64,000 nt of DNA from assembly GCA_021298835.1 (NCBI GenBank), contig JAJTHG010000002.1, positions 1 to 64,000 on the forward strand, written 5' to 3'. This stretch comes from Gemmatimonadota bacterium. Lineage in GTDB: Bacteria; Gemmatimonadota; Gemmatimonadetes; Gemmatimonadales; Gemmatimonadaceae. A program made the position numbers and the translations under genes. Under the pieces are notes generated by a model. The model searched no databases. It was not told the origin of the DNA and saw only the letters and a list, made by a program, of their open reading frames with translations. Within the stretch, counting starts at the first letter, position 1. Every line of letters begins with the position of its first letter. Positions 29,454 through 37,247 of this stretch are shown here, in pieces.

Positions 29454-30626
29454 CTATACGAGCACTGCGGGCCGCCAGTTCCGCGCGTGGGCCCGGGCCG
29501 CCGCATCGAGCGCGCCGAGGGCGGCGCGGTCGGCCGCCGGCGTCCCGCCCAGTGCGTCGAGGGCCGAGCCGATCGCCTTGGGAATCTCGCCGAAGCGCAG
29601 CGTGCCGTCGAGGAAGCGCGCGACGGCCTCCTCGTTGGCGGCGTTGAAGACGGCGGGAGCACCGCCCCCCTGCCGCCCGGCGGCGATGCCGAGCCCGAGC
29701 GTGGGGAAGGCGTCGTGCCGCACGGCCTCGAACGTGAGCGCCCCCGTGCGCACCGGGTCGAACGGCGGCAGTCCCGCGTCCGGGATGCGGTCCGGGTGCG
29801 TGAACGCGTAGAGGATCGGCACCTCCATCGTGGGCTGCCCGAGCTGCGCCAGCACCGAGCCGTCCACGAACTCGACCATGCTGTGGATGATGCTCTGCGG
29901 GTGCACGACGACCTCGATGCGGTCGTAGGGGAGCCCGAAGAGGACGTGCGCCTCGATCACCTCGAGCGCCTTGTTCGCGAGCGTCGCGCTGTCCACGGTG
30001 ATCTTGCGCCCCATCGTCCAGGTGGGGTGCTTGAGGGCGTCCTCGAGCCGGGCGTCGGCGATGCGCTCGGCGGGCCACGCGCGGAACGGGCCGCCGCTGG
30101 CGGTGAGGATGAGCCGGCGCACCTCATGACCGGGCCGGCCGGCGAGGCACTGCAGGATGGCGCTGTGCTCGCTGTCCACCGGTACGAGCTCGCCGCCGCC
30201 GCGCCGCGCGGCCTCGAGCACGAGCCCCCCGCCGACGACCAGCGACTCCTTGTTGGCGAGCGCCACGCGCTTCCCCGCCCCGAGCGCGGCCAGCGTCGCG
30301 TCGAGCCCCGCCGCACCGACCACCGCGTTGAGCACGATGTCGGCGTCGGGCCGGGTCGCCGCGGCGATGAGCGCGGCCGGTCCGGTGGCCCACGCCGGGT
30401 CGCACGCGCTGCCGTTGGGGGCGACGCAGCCGACGAACGTCGGGGCGAATCGGGCCGCCTGCTCGCGCAGGAGCGCCGCGTTGCCGTGGGCCGTGAGCGC
30501 CGCGACGCGGAAGGCGTCGGGCTGCCGGCCCAGCACCTGGAGCGCGGACGTGCCGATGGAGCCGGTGGATCCGAGGATCGCGACACCGCGACGGCGGTCA
30601 CCCGTGGGGGCACGGACGCCGCTCAC
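29454..30626 (-). CDS. dxr: 1-deoxy-D-xylulose-5-phosphate reductoisomerase
   Basis: A 390-residue NADPH enzyme making MEP, the first committed step of the non-mevalonate isoprenoid pathway. NADPH loop ILGSTGSIGTSAL (about residue 18), metal site VDSEHSA (about 150), substrate loop TASGGPFR and KHPTWTMGRKITVDSATL are intact. GTG 30626 overlaps the cdsA stop (GTGA). With uppS nearby, the cluster covers isoprenoid supply and undecaprenyl carrier synthesis. Confidence 0.97.
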   Translation of the reverse strand: MSGVRAPTGDRRRGVAILGSTGSIGTSALQVLGRQPDAFRVAALTAHGNAALLREQAARFAPTFVGCVAPNGSACDPAWATGPAALIAAATRPDADIVLNAVVGAAGLDATLAALGAGKRVALANKESLVVGGGLVLEAARRGGGELVPVDSEHSAILQCLAGRPGHEVRRLILTASGGPFRAWPAERIADARLEDALKHPTWTMGRKITVDSATLANKALEVIEAHVLFGLPYDRIEVVVHPQSIIHSMVEFVDGSVLAQLGQPTMEVPILYAFTHPDRIPDAGLPPFDPVRTGALTFEAVRHDAFPTLGLGIAAGRQGGGAPAVFNAANEEAVARFLDGTLRFGEIPKAIGSALDALGGTPAADRAALGALDAAARAHARNWRPAVLV

Positions 30627-31486
30627 GGCACGACCGGGGCGGGCTTCAGCAGCGCCGGCAGCAGCATGTAGGCGATCGGGAGCGCAAAGAGGATCGAGTC
30701 GAGCCGGTCGAGGACGCCGCCGTGCCCGGGAATGAGCCCCGAGGCGTCCTTCACGCCCGCTTCGCGCTTGAGGTACGACTCGGCCAGGTCACCCAGCATG
30801 GCAGCGACGGAGATGCATGCCGCGAAGACCGCGAGCCCGGCGGGGGTCATCGTGAGTTGGGCGAGCGGCCGCAGCACGTAGGTGCCGTACGCCCACGCCA
30901 TGACGCCCGCCGTGGCGACGCCGCCGATCGCCCCCGAGATCGTCTTCCTGGGGCTGATGGACGCGGCGAGCTTCGGGCCGCCGACGATGCGCCCGACCAG
31001 ATAGGCCCCCGTGTCGGTGGACCACGTCAGCCAGACCGGGAAGATCACCAGCGCCGTCCCCGCGGCCGCGTCGGCCACGTAGGGGAAGTAGCGGATCGCA
31101 TAGCCGAAGGTGATCGCGGCGCCCGTGTAGAAGACGCCGAACACGGTGATCGCCGCGGCGGTCAGCGGCTTCTGCTCGACGGGACGCAGGAACATCGCGA
31201 ACGCCAGCACGGCCAGCGCGGCCACGACGATCGCGCTCACGGGGACCGGCAGGATGCCGAGCGTGTGCGCATGGGCGGCGAGCGGAACGAGCGCCGCCGC
31301 GGGGATGCCGATGAACGCCAGCGGATGGGAGCCGCCGGCGCGCGCCATGCGGTAGAACTCCCACGCCATCACACCCGCGGCGAGCGACAGGTAGAGGGCG
31401 AGCCACGGACCGCCGACGTACACCGCGAACACGGTGAGCGGCGCCAGGACCAGGCCGGAGAGGATGCGCTTGGTGAACTCGCTCAC
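30623..31486 (-). CDS. cdsA: Phosphatidate cytidylyltransferase
   Basis: A 287-residue inner-membrane enzyme making CDP-diacylglycerol from phosphatidate and CTP. About eight membrane segments, with the signature SYLKREAGVKDASGLIPGHG-GVLDRLD near residues 237-262 as one continuous block. GTG 31486 is the start; it lies 16 bases after uppS. Confidence 0.95.
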   Translation of the reverse strand: MSEFTKRILSGLVLAPLTVFAVYVGGPWLALYLSLAAGVMAWEFYRMARAGGSHPLAFIGIPAAALVPLAAHAHTLGILPVPVSAIVVAALAVLAFAMFLRPVEQKPLTAAAITVFGVFYTGAAITFGYAIRYFPYVADAAAGTALVIFPVWLTWSTDTGAYLVGRIVGGPKLAASISPRKTISGAIGGVATAGVMAWAYGTYVLRPLAQLTMTPAGLAVFAACISVAAMLGDLAESYLKREAGVKDASGLIPGHGGVLDRLDSILFALPIAYMLLPALLKPAPVVP

Positions 31487-31502
31487 CGGCGGTACCCGGG
31501 CC

Positions 31503-32357
31503 TCACCGCCCCACCCGGCCGTACCGGCGCTCGCGCCCTGCGTACTCGGCCAGCGCCGCGCGCAGGTCGTCGCCCCCGAAGTCGGGCCACAGCACGGGCG
31601 AGATCACCAGCTCGGCGTACGCCACCTGCCAAAGGAGGAAGTTCGACAGCCGCTGCTCGCCGGAGGTGCGGATGAGCAGATCGGGATCGGGGGCATCGGC
31701 GGTGAAGAGGCGGGCGGCGAAGGCCGCCTCGTCGATCGCCTCGGGTGCCAGCCGCCCCGCCGCGACCTCCTCGGCGAGCGCCCGGGCCGCATGGACCAGC
31801 TCGGCCCGCGCGCCGTACGAGATGAACAGGTTGAGCCGGAGCCGGGCGCCAGCCGCCGTGGCCCGCGCGGTCTCCGCCTCGACGCGCTCGACCGCGCGGA
31901 GCGCCCCGCCCCGCAGCCGCGCCCGATCGCCGATGATCCGCACGCGCACGCGCCGCTCGGCGAGGTCGCGGATCTCGCGGGCGATGTACTCCTCGAGCAG
32001 GGTCATGAGCGCCCGCACCTCGAGAGGCGGGCGCTGCCAGTTCTCCTGCGAGAAGGCGAACAGGGAGAGCACCTCGACGCCGGCATCGAGCGCGGCCTCG
32101 ACGACCGCGCGCACGGCCCCCATGCCGGCCTGGTGGCCCGCAGGCCGGGGCAGGCCGCGACGGCGGGCCCACCGGCCGTTGCCGTCCATGATGATCGCGA
32201 CGTGCCGCGGGACGGCGCCGGCGGCCGCAGGCACGGCCGCAGGCACGGCCGCGGGGACGGCCGCAGGGACGGCCGCAGGGACGGCCGCAGGGACGGCCGC
32301 AGGGACGGCCGCAGGGACGGCCGCAGACGGCGAGTCGGACGCGACCGGGGCCGGCAT
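31503..32357 (-). CDS. uppS: Isoprenyl transferase (undecaprenyl diphosphate synthase) with N-terminal AAVP repeat
   Basis: A 284-residue cis-prenyltransferase making the C55 lipid carrier for peptidoglycan. The catalytic core is complete: IIMDGNGRWARRRG (aspartate at about residue 58), SFxEN-type FAFSQENW, and the C-terminal DLLIRTSGEQRLSNFLLWQ. Residues 12-43 are eight AAVP units encoded by a 12-base tandem repeat, not part of the family core, which begins near residue 50. Starting at ATG 32357 includes it; the only alternatives would start inside the repeat. The repeat may be a flexible or spurious leader. Confidence 0.93.
   Translation of the reverse strand: MPAPVASDSPSAAVPAAVPAAVPAAVPAAVPAAVPAAVPAAVPAAAGAVPRHVAIIMDGNGRWARRRGLPRPAGHQAGMGAVRAVVEAALDAGVEVLSLFAFSQENWQRPPLEVRALMTLLEEYIAREIRDLAERRVRVRIIGDRARLRGGALRAVERVEAETARATAAGARLRLNLFISYGARAELVHAARALAEEVAAGRLAPEAIDEAAFAARLFTADAPDPDLLIRTSGEQRLSNFLLWQVAYAELVISPVLWPDFGGDDLRAALAEYAGRERRYGRVGR
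32229..32324 (-). repeat. In-frame 12-base tandem repeat x8 within uppS
   Basis: Eight consecutive 12-base units (consensus GGCCGCAGGGAC on the plus strand, with a few variants toward the 3' end) encoding AAVP repeats. Because the unit is a multiple of three, copy-number change would lengthen or shorten the protein without frameshift. Confidence 0.9.
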
Positions 32358-32365
32358 GGGGACGG

Positions 32366-32920
32366 TCAGACCTCGAGGAGCTCGGCTTCCTTCGCCTTGG
32401 TGAGCTCGTCGAGCCGGTGGATCACGTCGTCGTGCGCCTTCTGGAGGTCCTTCTCGGCGTGCTTGACGTCGTCCTCGGAGACGCCCGAGAGCTTCTTGAG
32501 GAGGTCGCGCGCGTGGGTGCGTGCGTGGCGCACGGCGACCTTCCCTTCTTCGGTGTACTTGTGGATCTGCTTGACGAGCTCCTTGCGCCGCTCCTCGTTG
32601 AGCGCGGGGAGGGGGACGCGGATCACGCCGCCCATGTTCGACGGGTCGAGCCCGAGACCGCTCTCGCGGATGGCCTTCTCGATCGCCTTGGCGTTGCCCT
32701 TGTCGAAGGGCGTGACGAGCAGCAGGCGGGGCTCCGGCGCGGCGACGGACGCCACCTGGTTGATCGGCATGAAGGCGCCGTAGGCCTCGACCTTGACGGT
32801 GTCGAGCATGGTCGGCGACGCCTTGCCGGCCCGGATGCCGGTGAACTCCTTGCGCGTGTTCTCGATGGCCTTGTCCATCGAGGTCCGGGCGTCCTTCAGG
32901 ATGGCGGGAATCGTGCTCAT
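32366..32920 (-). CDS. frr: Ribosome recycling factor
   Basis: A 184-residue factor that, with EF-G, splits post-termination ribosomes. Typical features: EFTGIRAGKASPTMLD, LLLVTPFDK, GGVIRVPLPALNEERRKELVK and a long charged C-terminal helix. Full length. Located in the conserved rpsB-tsf-pyrH-frr order, 13 bases after pyrH. No Shine-Dalgarno. Confidence 0.97.
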   Translation of the reverse strand: MSTIPAILKDARTSMDKAIENTRKEFTGIRAGKASPTMLDTVKVEAYGAFMPINQVASVAAPEPRLLLVTPFDKGNAKAIEKAIRESGLGLDPSNMGGVIRVPLPALNEERRKELVKQIHKYTEEGKVAVRHARTHARDLLKKLSGVSEDDVKHAEKDLQKAHDDVIHRLDELTKAKEAELLEV

Positions 32921-32933
32921 GGCGCGGCGGGTG

Positions 32934-33677
32934 TCAGGAGACGAGGGTGCCGACGCGCTCGCCGCGCAGGGCGGCGGCGATGGCGCCGGGGGTGCGGATG
33001 TTCAGCACGATCAGCGGGAGCGCGTTCTCCTTGCAGAGCGTGATGGCCGTCTGGTCCATCACCTTGAGCTCGCCGCCGATGACGTCCTTGTACGTGATCG
33101 ACTCGTAGAACGTGGCGTCGGGCGTGGTACGGGGATCGGCGGAGTAGATCCCGTCCACCCCGGTGGCCTTGACGATCACGTTCGCCTTGATCTGGATCGC
33201 GCGCAGCACCGCCGCGGTGTCGGTGGAGAAGTACGGGTTCCCCGTGCCGGCGGCGAAGATGCAGACGCGGCCCTTCTCGAAGTGGCGGAGGGCGCGCCGA
33301 CGGATGTACGGCTCGGCGATCTCCTCCATGCGGATCGCGGTCATCACGCGGGTGTCGATGCCGCGCCGCTCGAGGATGTCCTGCACCGCCATCGCGTTGA
33401 TGACCGTGCCGAGCATCCCCATGTAGTCGCCGGTGACGCGATCGACGCCGAGCTTGGCGATCTGCTGGCCGCGGATGATGTTGCCGCCGCCGATGACGAG
33501 CCCGACGCCGACGCCGAGCTGGACGACCTGCTGCAGCTCGCCGGCGATGCGTTCCATCGTGTCGAAGTCGAAGCCGAACTTCGACTCGCCCGCGAGGGCC
33601 TCCCCGGAGATCTTGAGGAGGACCCGGCGGTACTTGACGTCGGCCGCCGGCTCCACGGGCCGGTACGCGCCGGACAC
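32934..33677 (-). CDS. pyrH: UMP kinase
   Basis: A 247-residue hexameric amino-acid-kinase-fold enzyme phosphorylating UMP. Motifs LLKISGEAL, VIGGGNIIRG, GDYMGMLGTVINA and GTGNPYFSTDTAA are intact. GTG 33677 starts three bases after the tsf stop. Confidence 0.97.
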   Translation of the reverse strand: MSGAYRPVEPAADVKYRRVLLKISGEALAGESKFGFDFDTMERIAGELQQVVQLGVGVGLVIGGGNIIRGQQIAKLGVDRVTGDYMGMLGTVINAMAVQDILERRGIDTRVMTAIRMEEIAEPYIRRRALRHFEKGRVCIFAAGTGNPYFSTDTAAVLRAIQIKANVIVKATGVDGIYSADPRTTPDATFYESITYKDVIGGELKVMDQTAITLCKENALPLIVLNIRTPGAIAAALRGERVGTLVS

Positions 33678-33680
33678 GGC

Positions 33681-34562
33681 CTACTCGAGGCCGAGCTGGA
33701 CGCGCGCGAAGCGCGCGACCGCCAGGCCGGCGCCGGTGGCCTTGACGAGCTGCCCGATGGTCTGCTTGTCGTCGCGGACCCAGGGCTGCTCGGTGAGGGT
33801 GACCTCGGCGAAGTACTTGTTCACGCGGCCCTCGACCATCTTCTCGACGATGTTCGCCGGCTTGCCGCTCTCGGCGGCCTGCTCGGCGGCGATGCGTCGC
33901 TCGCTCTCGACCTTCTCCGCGGGTACGCCGTCGCGGGAGACGGCGAGCGGGATCGCCGGCACACCGGCGGCGACGTGCTCGGCGACGTGCTTGGCCAGCT
34001 CCTGCGCCGCGGCGTCGGCACCGCCGGTGACGTCGACGAGGACCCCGACCTTGCCGTTGTGGTGGACGTAGGTGCCGAGGGTGCCGGTGGTGACGAAGCG
34101 TGCGACGTGCTTGAGCACGACGTTCTCGCCGGTCTTGGCGCCCTCGGCCTTGACCACGGCCCCGACGGTCTCGCTCCCCCAGGGGGTGTCGAGGTACGCG
34201 CCCTCGGCGCCCACGGCCCGGTGGCCGTCGAGCGCGGCGTCGGCGAGGACGAAGTCGGCGACCTTGCGTGCGAGGGCGACGAAGTCGTCGTTGCGCGCGA
34301 CGAAGTCGGTCTCGCAGGCGAGCTCGATGAGCGCACCGGTCTTGAAGTCGGGGGCGACCTTGGCGATCACGAGCCCCTCGGCCGCGGCACGCCCGGTGCG
34401 CTTCTCGGCCTTGGCGATGCCCTTGGCGCGCAGGTACTCGACGGCCTTGGCGAGGTCGCCGGCGGTCTCCTCGAGGGCCTTCTTGCAGTCCATCATGCCG
34501 GCGCCGGTCCGCTCGCGCAGCTCGGCGATGAGCTTGGTCGTGATCGTCATCGTGGTGGTCAT
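33681..34562 (-). CDS. tsf: Elongation factor Ts
   Basis: A 293-residue nucleotide-exchange factor for EF-Tu. N-terminal UBA-like domain with LRERTGAGMMDCKKAL, the TDFVARND motif that contacts EF-Tu, and a C-terminal VGEEQ-like region (LTEQPWVRDDKQTI). ATG 34562 is used; a second ATG 12 bases downstream is equally possible. A strong hairpin separates it from rpsB. Confidence 0.96.
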   Translation of the reverse strand: MTTTMTITTKLIAELRERTGAGMMDCKKALEETAGDLAKAVEYLRAKGIAKAEKRTGRAAAEGLVIAKVAPDFKTGALIELACETDFVARNDDFVALARKVADFVLADAALDGHRAVGAEGAYLDTPWGSETVGAVVKAEGAKTGENVVLKHVARFVTTGTLGTYVHHNGKVGVLVDVTGGADAAAQELAKHVAEHVAAGVPAIPLAVSRDGVPAEKVESERRIAAEQAAESGKPANIVEKMVEGRVNKYFAEVTLTEQPWVRDDKQTIGQLVKATGAGLAVARFARVQLGLE

Positions 34563-34625
34563 CGGGAAGTCCGGCGCGCGGCGCCGGGGCGTGGAACGTG
34601 GGGGACGGATTCGGGCGTCATGCGA

Positions 34626-34655
34626 ACGCCGCCGGCTCGGGGGAGCCGGCGGCGT
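34626..34655 (-). terminator. Perfect 13-bp hairpin between rpsB and tsf
   Basis: ACGCCGCCGGCTC (34626-34638) and GAGCCGGCGGCGT (34643-34655) are exact inverted repeats around GGGG, 50 bases after the rpsB stop and 63 before tsf. No T-run follows on the minus strand. It may be an attenuator that lowers tsf relative to rpsB, or an RNA-stability element. Confidence 0.6.
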
Positions 34656-34705
34656 CGCGAGGTGCGGACCGGATCACCGGCAGGAGCCGGGGACCCGGGC
34701 GGGAC

Positions 34706-35647
34706 TCACTCCGCCGCCTGGCCGCCGTCGGCGGGGGCGTCGTGCTTGAGGCGGGCCGCGATCGCCGCCGGGTTGGCCCGCCGGCGGGGCCGGCCGCCAC
34801 CCTGGCCGCCACGGCCGCCACCCGGGCCGCCGCGACCGCCACCGGGGCCACCACCGGGGCCGCCGCGACCGCCGCCGCGGCGGCGGTCGTCATCGGCGGC
34901 CTCGCTGCCGCGGTCGGACGAGTAGACCGTGGCCTCGGCCTCCTCGACCTCGGCGCGGGCCGGGGCCTCCCGGCGGGCCTCGGCGATCGTGTCGGCGATC
35001 GCGGTGGTGATCAGCTCGACCGAGCGGATCGCGTCGTCGTTGCCGGCGATCGGCACGGTGATGAGGTCGGGATCCGAGTTCGTGTCGCAGATCGCCACGA
35101 TCGGGATGCCGAGCTTGTTGGCCTCGCTGACGGCGATGCGCTCCTTCCGGGAGTCGATGACGAACATGAGCCCCGGCAGGCGGCGCATCGTCTTGATGCC
35201 CGAGAGGTTCTTGCTGAGCTTCTCGCGGTCACGTCCGAGGAGCAGCTGCTCCTTCTTGGTGTACTGCTCGAACGACCCGCTTTCGGCCCCGGCCTCGAGC
35301 TCCTGCAGGCGGCGCAGCTGGCGCTTGACGGTCGAGAAGTTCGTCAGGAGCCCGCCGAGCCAGCGCTCGGTGATGAAGTACGACCCCGACCGTTCGGCCT
35401 GCTCCTTGACGAGCGACGAGATCTGCTGCTTGGTGCAGACGAACAGGACCTGCTCGCCGCGCAGGACGACCTCGCGCACGAGCTGCTGCGCGAGCTCGAG
35501 CTGCCGGACGGTCTTCTGCAGATCGATGATGTGGATCCCGTTGCGCTCCGCGAAGATGAAGCGGCGCATCTTGGGGTTCCAGCGGCGCGTCTGGTGCCCG
35601 AAGTGGACACCGGCGGCCAGGAGCTGTTCGAGCGTGGGCTGCGGCAT
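34706..35647 (-). CDS. rpsB: Small ribosomal subunit protein S2 (uS2) with RGG-rich C-terminal extension
   Basis: A 313-residue S2, about 60 residues longer than usual. The S2 core (residues 1-230) is standard: GVHFGHQTRRWNPKM, FVCTKQQI, ERWLGGLLTNF, GLMFVIDSRKE, DTNSDPDLITVPIAGND. After an acidic linker (EVEEAEATVY) comes a Gly/Arg-rich tract at residues 255-290 with repeated GGGRGGPGGG units, then a short basic/acidic tail. RGG tracts bind RNA in many proteins; such a tail on S2 is unusual in my experience. ATG 35647 begins the canonical MPQPTLEQLL. No Shine-Dalgarno, as is common for rpsB. Confidence 0.95.
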   Translation of the reverse strand: MPQPTLEQLLAAGVHFGHQTRRWNPKMRRFIFAERNGIHIIDLQKTVRQLELAQQLVREVVLRGEQVLFVCTKQQISSLVKEQAERSGSYFITERWLGGLLTNFSTVKRQLRRLQELEAGAESGSFEQYTKKEQLLLGRDREKLSKNLSGIKTMRRLPGLMFVIDSRKERIAVSEANKLGIPIVAICDTNSDPDLITVPIAGNDDAIRSVELITTAIADTIAEARREAPARAEVEEAEATVYSSDRGSEAADDDRRRGGGRGGPGGGPGGGRGGPGGGRGGQGGGRPRRRANPAAIAARLKHDAPADGGQAAE

Positions 35648-35702
35648 GGGAATGGAGACGAAACGGGTGGTTGGCGTCGGCGGCCGTCGTCGGGGGTCGT
35701 GA

Positions 35703-35728
35703 CCGGCGCCGCCACTCGGCGACGCCGG
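35703..35728 (-). terminator. Hairpin between rpsI and rpsB
   Basis: CCGGCG (35703-35708) pairs with CGCCGG (35723-35728), with an inner GCC/GGC stem around ACTC, in the 122-base spacer. On the minus strand it follows the rpsI stop by about 40 bases, and could end rplM-rpsI transcripts or be part of an S2-responsive rpsB leader. Confidence 0.4.
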
Positions 35729-35769
35729 CACCCACGGTCCCCTCGGGACGCCTGCGAGATGCTACCGGG

Positions 35770-36159
35770 TCAGCGCTTCGAGAACTGGAAGCGCTTGCGG
35801 GCGCCCGGACGGCCCGGCTTCTTGCGCTCGACCGCGCGGGCGTCGCGCGTGAGCAGCCCGAGGTCGCGCAGCTTGCGGCGGTGCGATTCGTCGAGCTGCA
35901 CGAGGGCCCGGGACACCGCCAGGCGCAGCGCGCCGGCCTGGCCGGTGGTGCCGCCGCCCTCGATGATCGCCCGGACGTCGTACTTGCCGACGTTGTCGGT
36001 GGCCGCGAACGGCTGCTGGATCGCCGTCACCAGCGACGGCCGCGGGAAGTAGTCGCCGAGCGTGCGCCCGTTGACGTCCCACTTGCCCGACCCGGCCTTC
36101 ACGTAGACGCGGGCGACGGCTTCCTTGCGGCGGCCGATGGTATGGGTCACGGTCTCCAC
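35770..36159 (-). CDS. rpsI: Small ribosomal subunit protein S9 (uS9)
   Basis: A 129-residue protein whose C-terminus reaches the P-site tRNA. GRRKEAVARVY, GGGTTGQAGALRLAVSRAL and the basic terminus ending FQFSKR are canonical. GTG 36159, with GGAGG nine bases upstream inside the end of rplM. Confidence 0.97.
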   Translation of the reverse strand: METVTHTIGRRKEAVARVYVKAGSGKWDVNGRTLGDYFPRPSLVTAIQQPFAATDNVGKYDVRAIIEGGGTTGQAGALRLAVSRALVQLDESHRRKLRDLGLLTRDARAVERKKPGRPGARKRFQFSKR

Positions 36160-36163
36160 AGGG

Positions 36164-36610
36164 TTACGCCTCCTGCTTGGCGAAGGTGAGCGGCTTGGGC
36201 TGCTGCGCGACGTGCGGGTGGTCGTGGCCGCCGTACACCTTGAGCTTCAGGCGCACCTTCTGGCGCGCCAGCGAGTTCTTGGGGAGCATGCCGTACACGG
36301 CCTTCTCGATGACGCGCTCGGGGTGCTTGGCGATCATCGTCGCGAACGGCGTGTACTTCTCGTGGCCCATGTAGCCGGTGTGGCGGAAGTAGCGCTTCTG
36401 CTCCGCCTTCTTGCCCGTCACGCGCACCTTCGACGCGTTGATCACGATCACGTGATCCCCGGTGTCCATGTGCGGCGTGAAGGTCGGCTTGTGCTTGCCG
36501 CGAAGGATCTTCGCGACTTCGGCCGCCAGGCGACCGAGGACCATGCCGTCGGCATCGACCACGAACCAGTCGTGGCGGATGTCCGCGGGGGTCGCGGTGT
36601 AGGTCTTCAT
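36164..36610 (-). CDS. rplM: Large ribosomal subunit protein L13 (uL13)
   Basis: A 148-residue early-assembly 23S-binding protein. [43 protein letters not shown] and VYGGHDHPH match the family. First gene of the rplM-rpsI operon. A predicted promoter with a good -35 lies about 80 bases upstream. Confidence 0.97.
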   Translation of the reverse strand: MKTYTATPADIRHDWFVVDADGMVLGRLAAEVAKILRGKHKPTFTPHMDTGDHVIVINASKVRVTGKKAEQKRYFRHTGYMGHEKYTPFATMIAKHPERVIEKAVYGMLPKNSLARQKVRLKLKVYGGHDHPHVAQQPKPLTFAKQEA

Positions 36611-36690
36611 GACTGCAACCTGCTGGGGTGTCGCCTCACCGGTGCGGAATGCAACCCGGGTCTTGGCCGCCCATTTCCGGGCAGAACCGC

Positions 36691-36719
36691 AAGCTAGACA
36701 ACGGCTTACCGGCCGTCAA
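36691..36719 (-). promoter_or_regulatory. Predicted rplM promoter
   Basis: Minus-strand TTGACG (36719-36714), exactly 17 bases, TAGCTT (36696-36691). The -35 matches five of six consensus bases, the best in the window. The leader would be about 75 bases. Confidence 0.5.
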
Positions 36720-36721
36720 CG

Positions 36722-36740
36722 GGACGGGGGGCTCCCGTCC
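36722..36740 (-). terminator. Hairpin terminator after the acyl-CoA carboxylase operon
   Basis: GGACGGG (36722-36728) pairs with CCCGTCC (36734-36740) around five bases, nine bases past the stop of the biotin-carrier gene and just upstream of the rplM -35. Position fits a terminator; no T-run. Confidence 0.5.
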
Positions 36741-36749
36741 GGGCGCGTC

Positions 36750-37247
36750 CTACGCCAGCTCGACCAGCACGGTGCCCTTCTCGACGGCCTGGCCCGGCTC
36801 GACCAGGATCGCCCGGACCGTACCGGCCCCCGCCGCCTTGAGCTCGTTCTCCATCTTCATCGCCTCCATGGCCACGAGTCCCTGTCCCGCGACGACGGCG
36901 TCGCCTACGGCCACGTGGATGCGCACGACGAGCCCGGGCATCGGCGCCACCAGGGGGGCCGGTCCCTGCGGACCGCTGGCGCGCTGCCGTTCGAGGATCG
37001 CGCGCTGCCGCTCGTCAAGCGCCTCCGCGGTCACCGTCCAGCCGTCCACGGACAGACGCCAGGTCCCGCGGCCGGCCTCGCGCCGGGCCACCACCCGGTG
37101 CACGGCATCGCCGACCGTCACCATCCGGATCGGGCTCCCCGGCACCTCGGCGAGGTGCACGCGCAGGGTCTCGCCGTCAATGACGGCGGTGTCGCCTTCG
37201 AGGACGACGTCGTGCATCCGGTCGCCGATCCTGACCCGGTACTTCAT
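36750..37247 (-). CDS. Biotin carboxyl carrier subunit of acyl-CoA carboxylase (detached C-terminus of PCC alpha)
   Basis: A 165-residue protein. The C-terminal biotinyl domain (about 92-165) carries the attachment lysine in AMKM (VAMEAMKMENE). The N-terminal ~85 residues resemble the biotin-transfer/linker segment that sits between biotin carboxylase and BCCP in propionyl-CoA carboxylase alpha. Together with the 514-residue carboxylase gene it adds up to the usual fused alpha length. ATG 37247 overlaps the RNA methyltransferase stop (ATGA). Carries CO2 from the carboxylase to the carboxyltransferase. Confidence 0.88.
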   Translation of the reverse strand: MKYRVRIGDRMHDVVLEGDTAVIDGETLRVHLAEVPGSPIRMVTVGDAVHRVVARREAGRGTWRLSVDGWTVTAEALDERQRAILERQRASGPQGPAPLVAPMPGLVVRIHVAVGDAVVAGQGLVAMEAMKMENELKAAGAGTVRAILVEPGQAVEKGTVLVELA

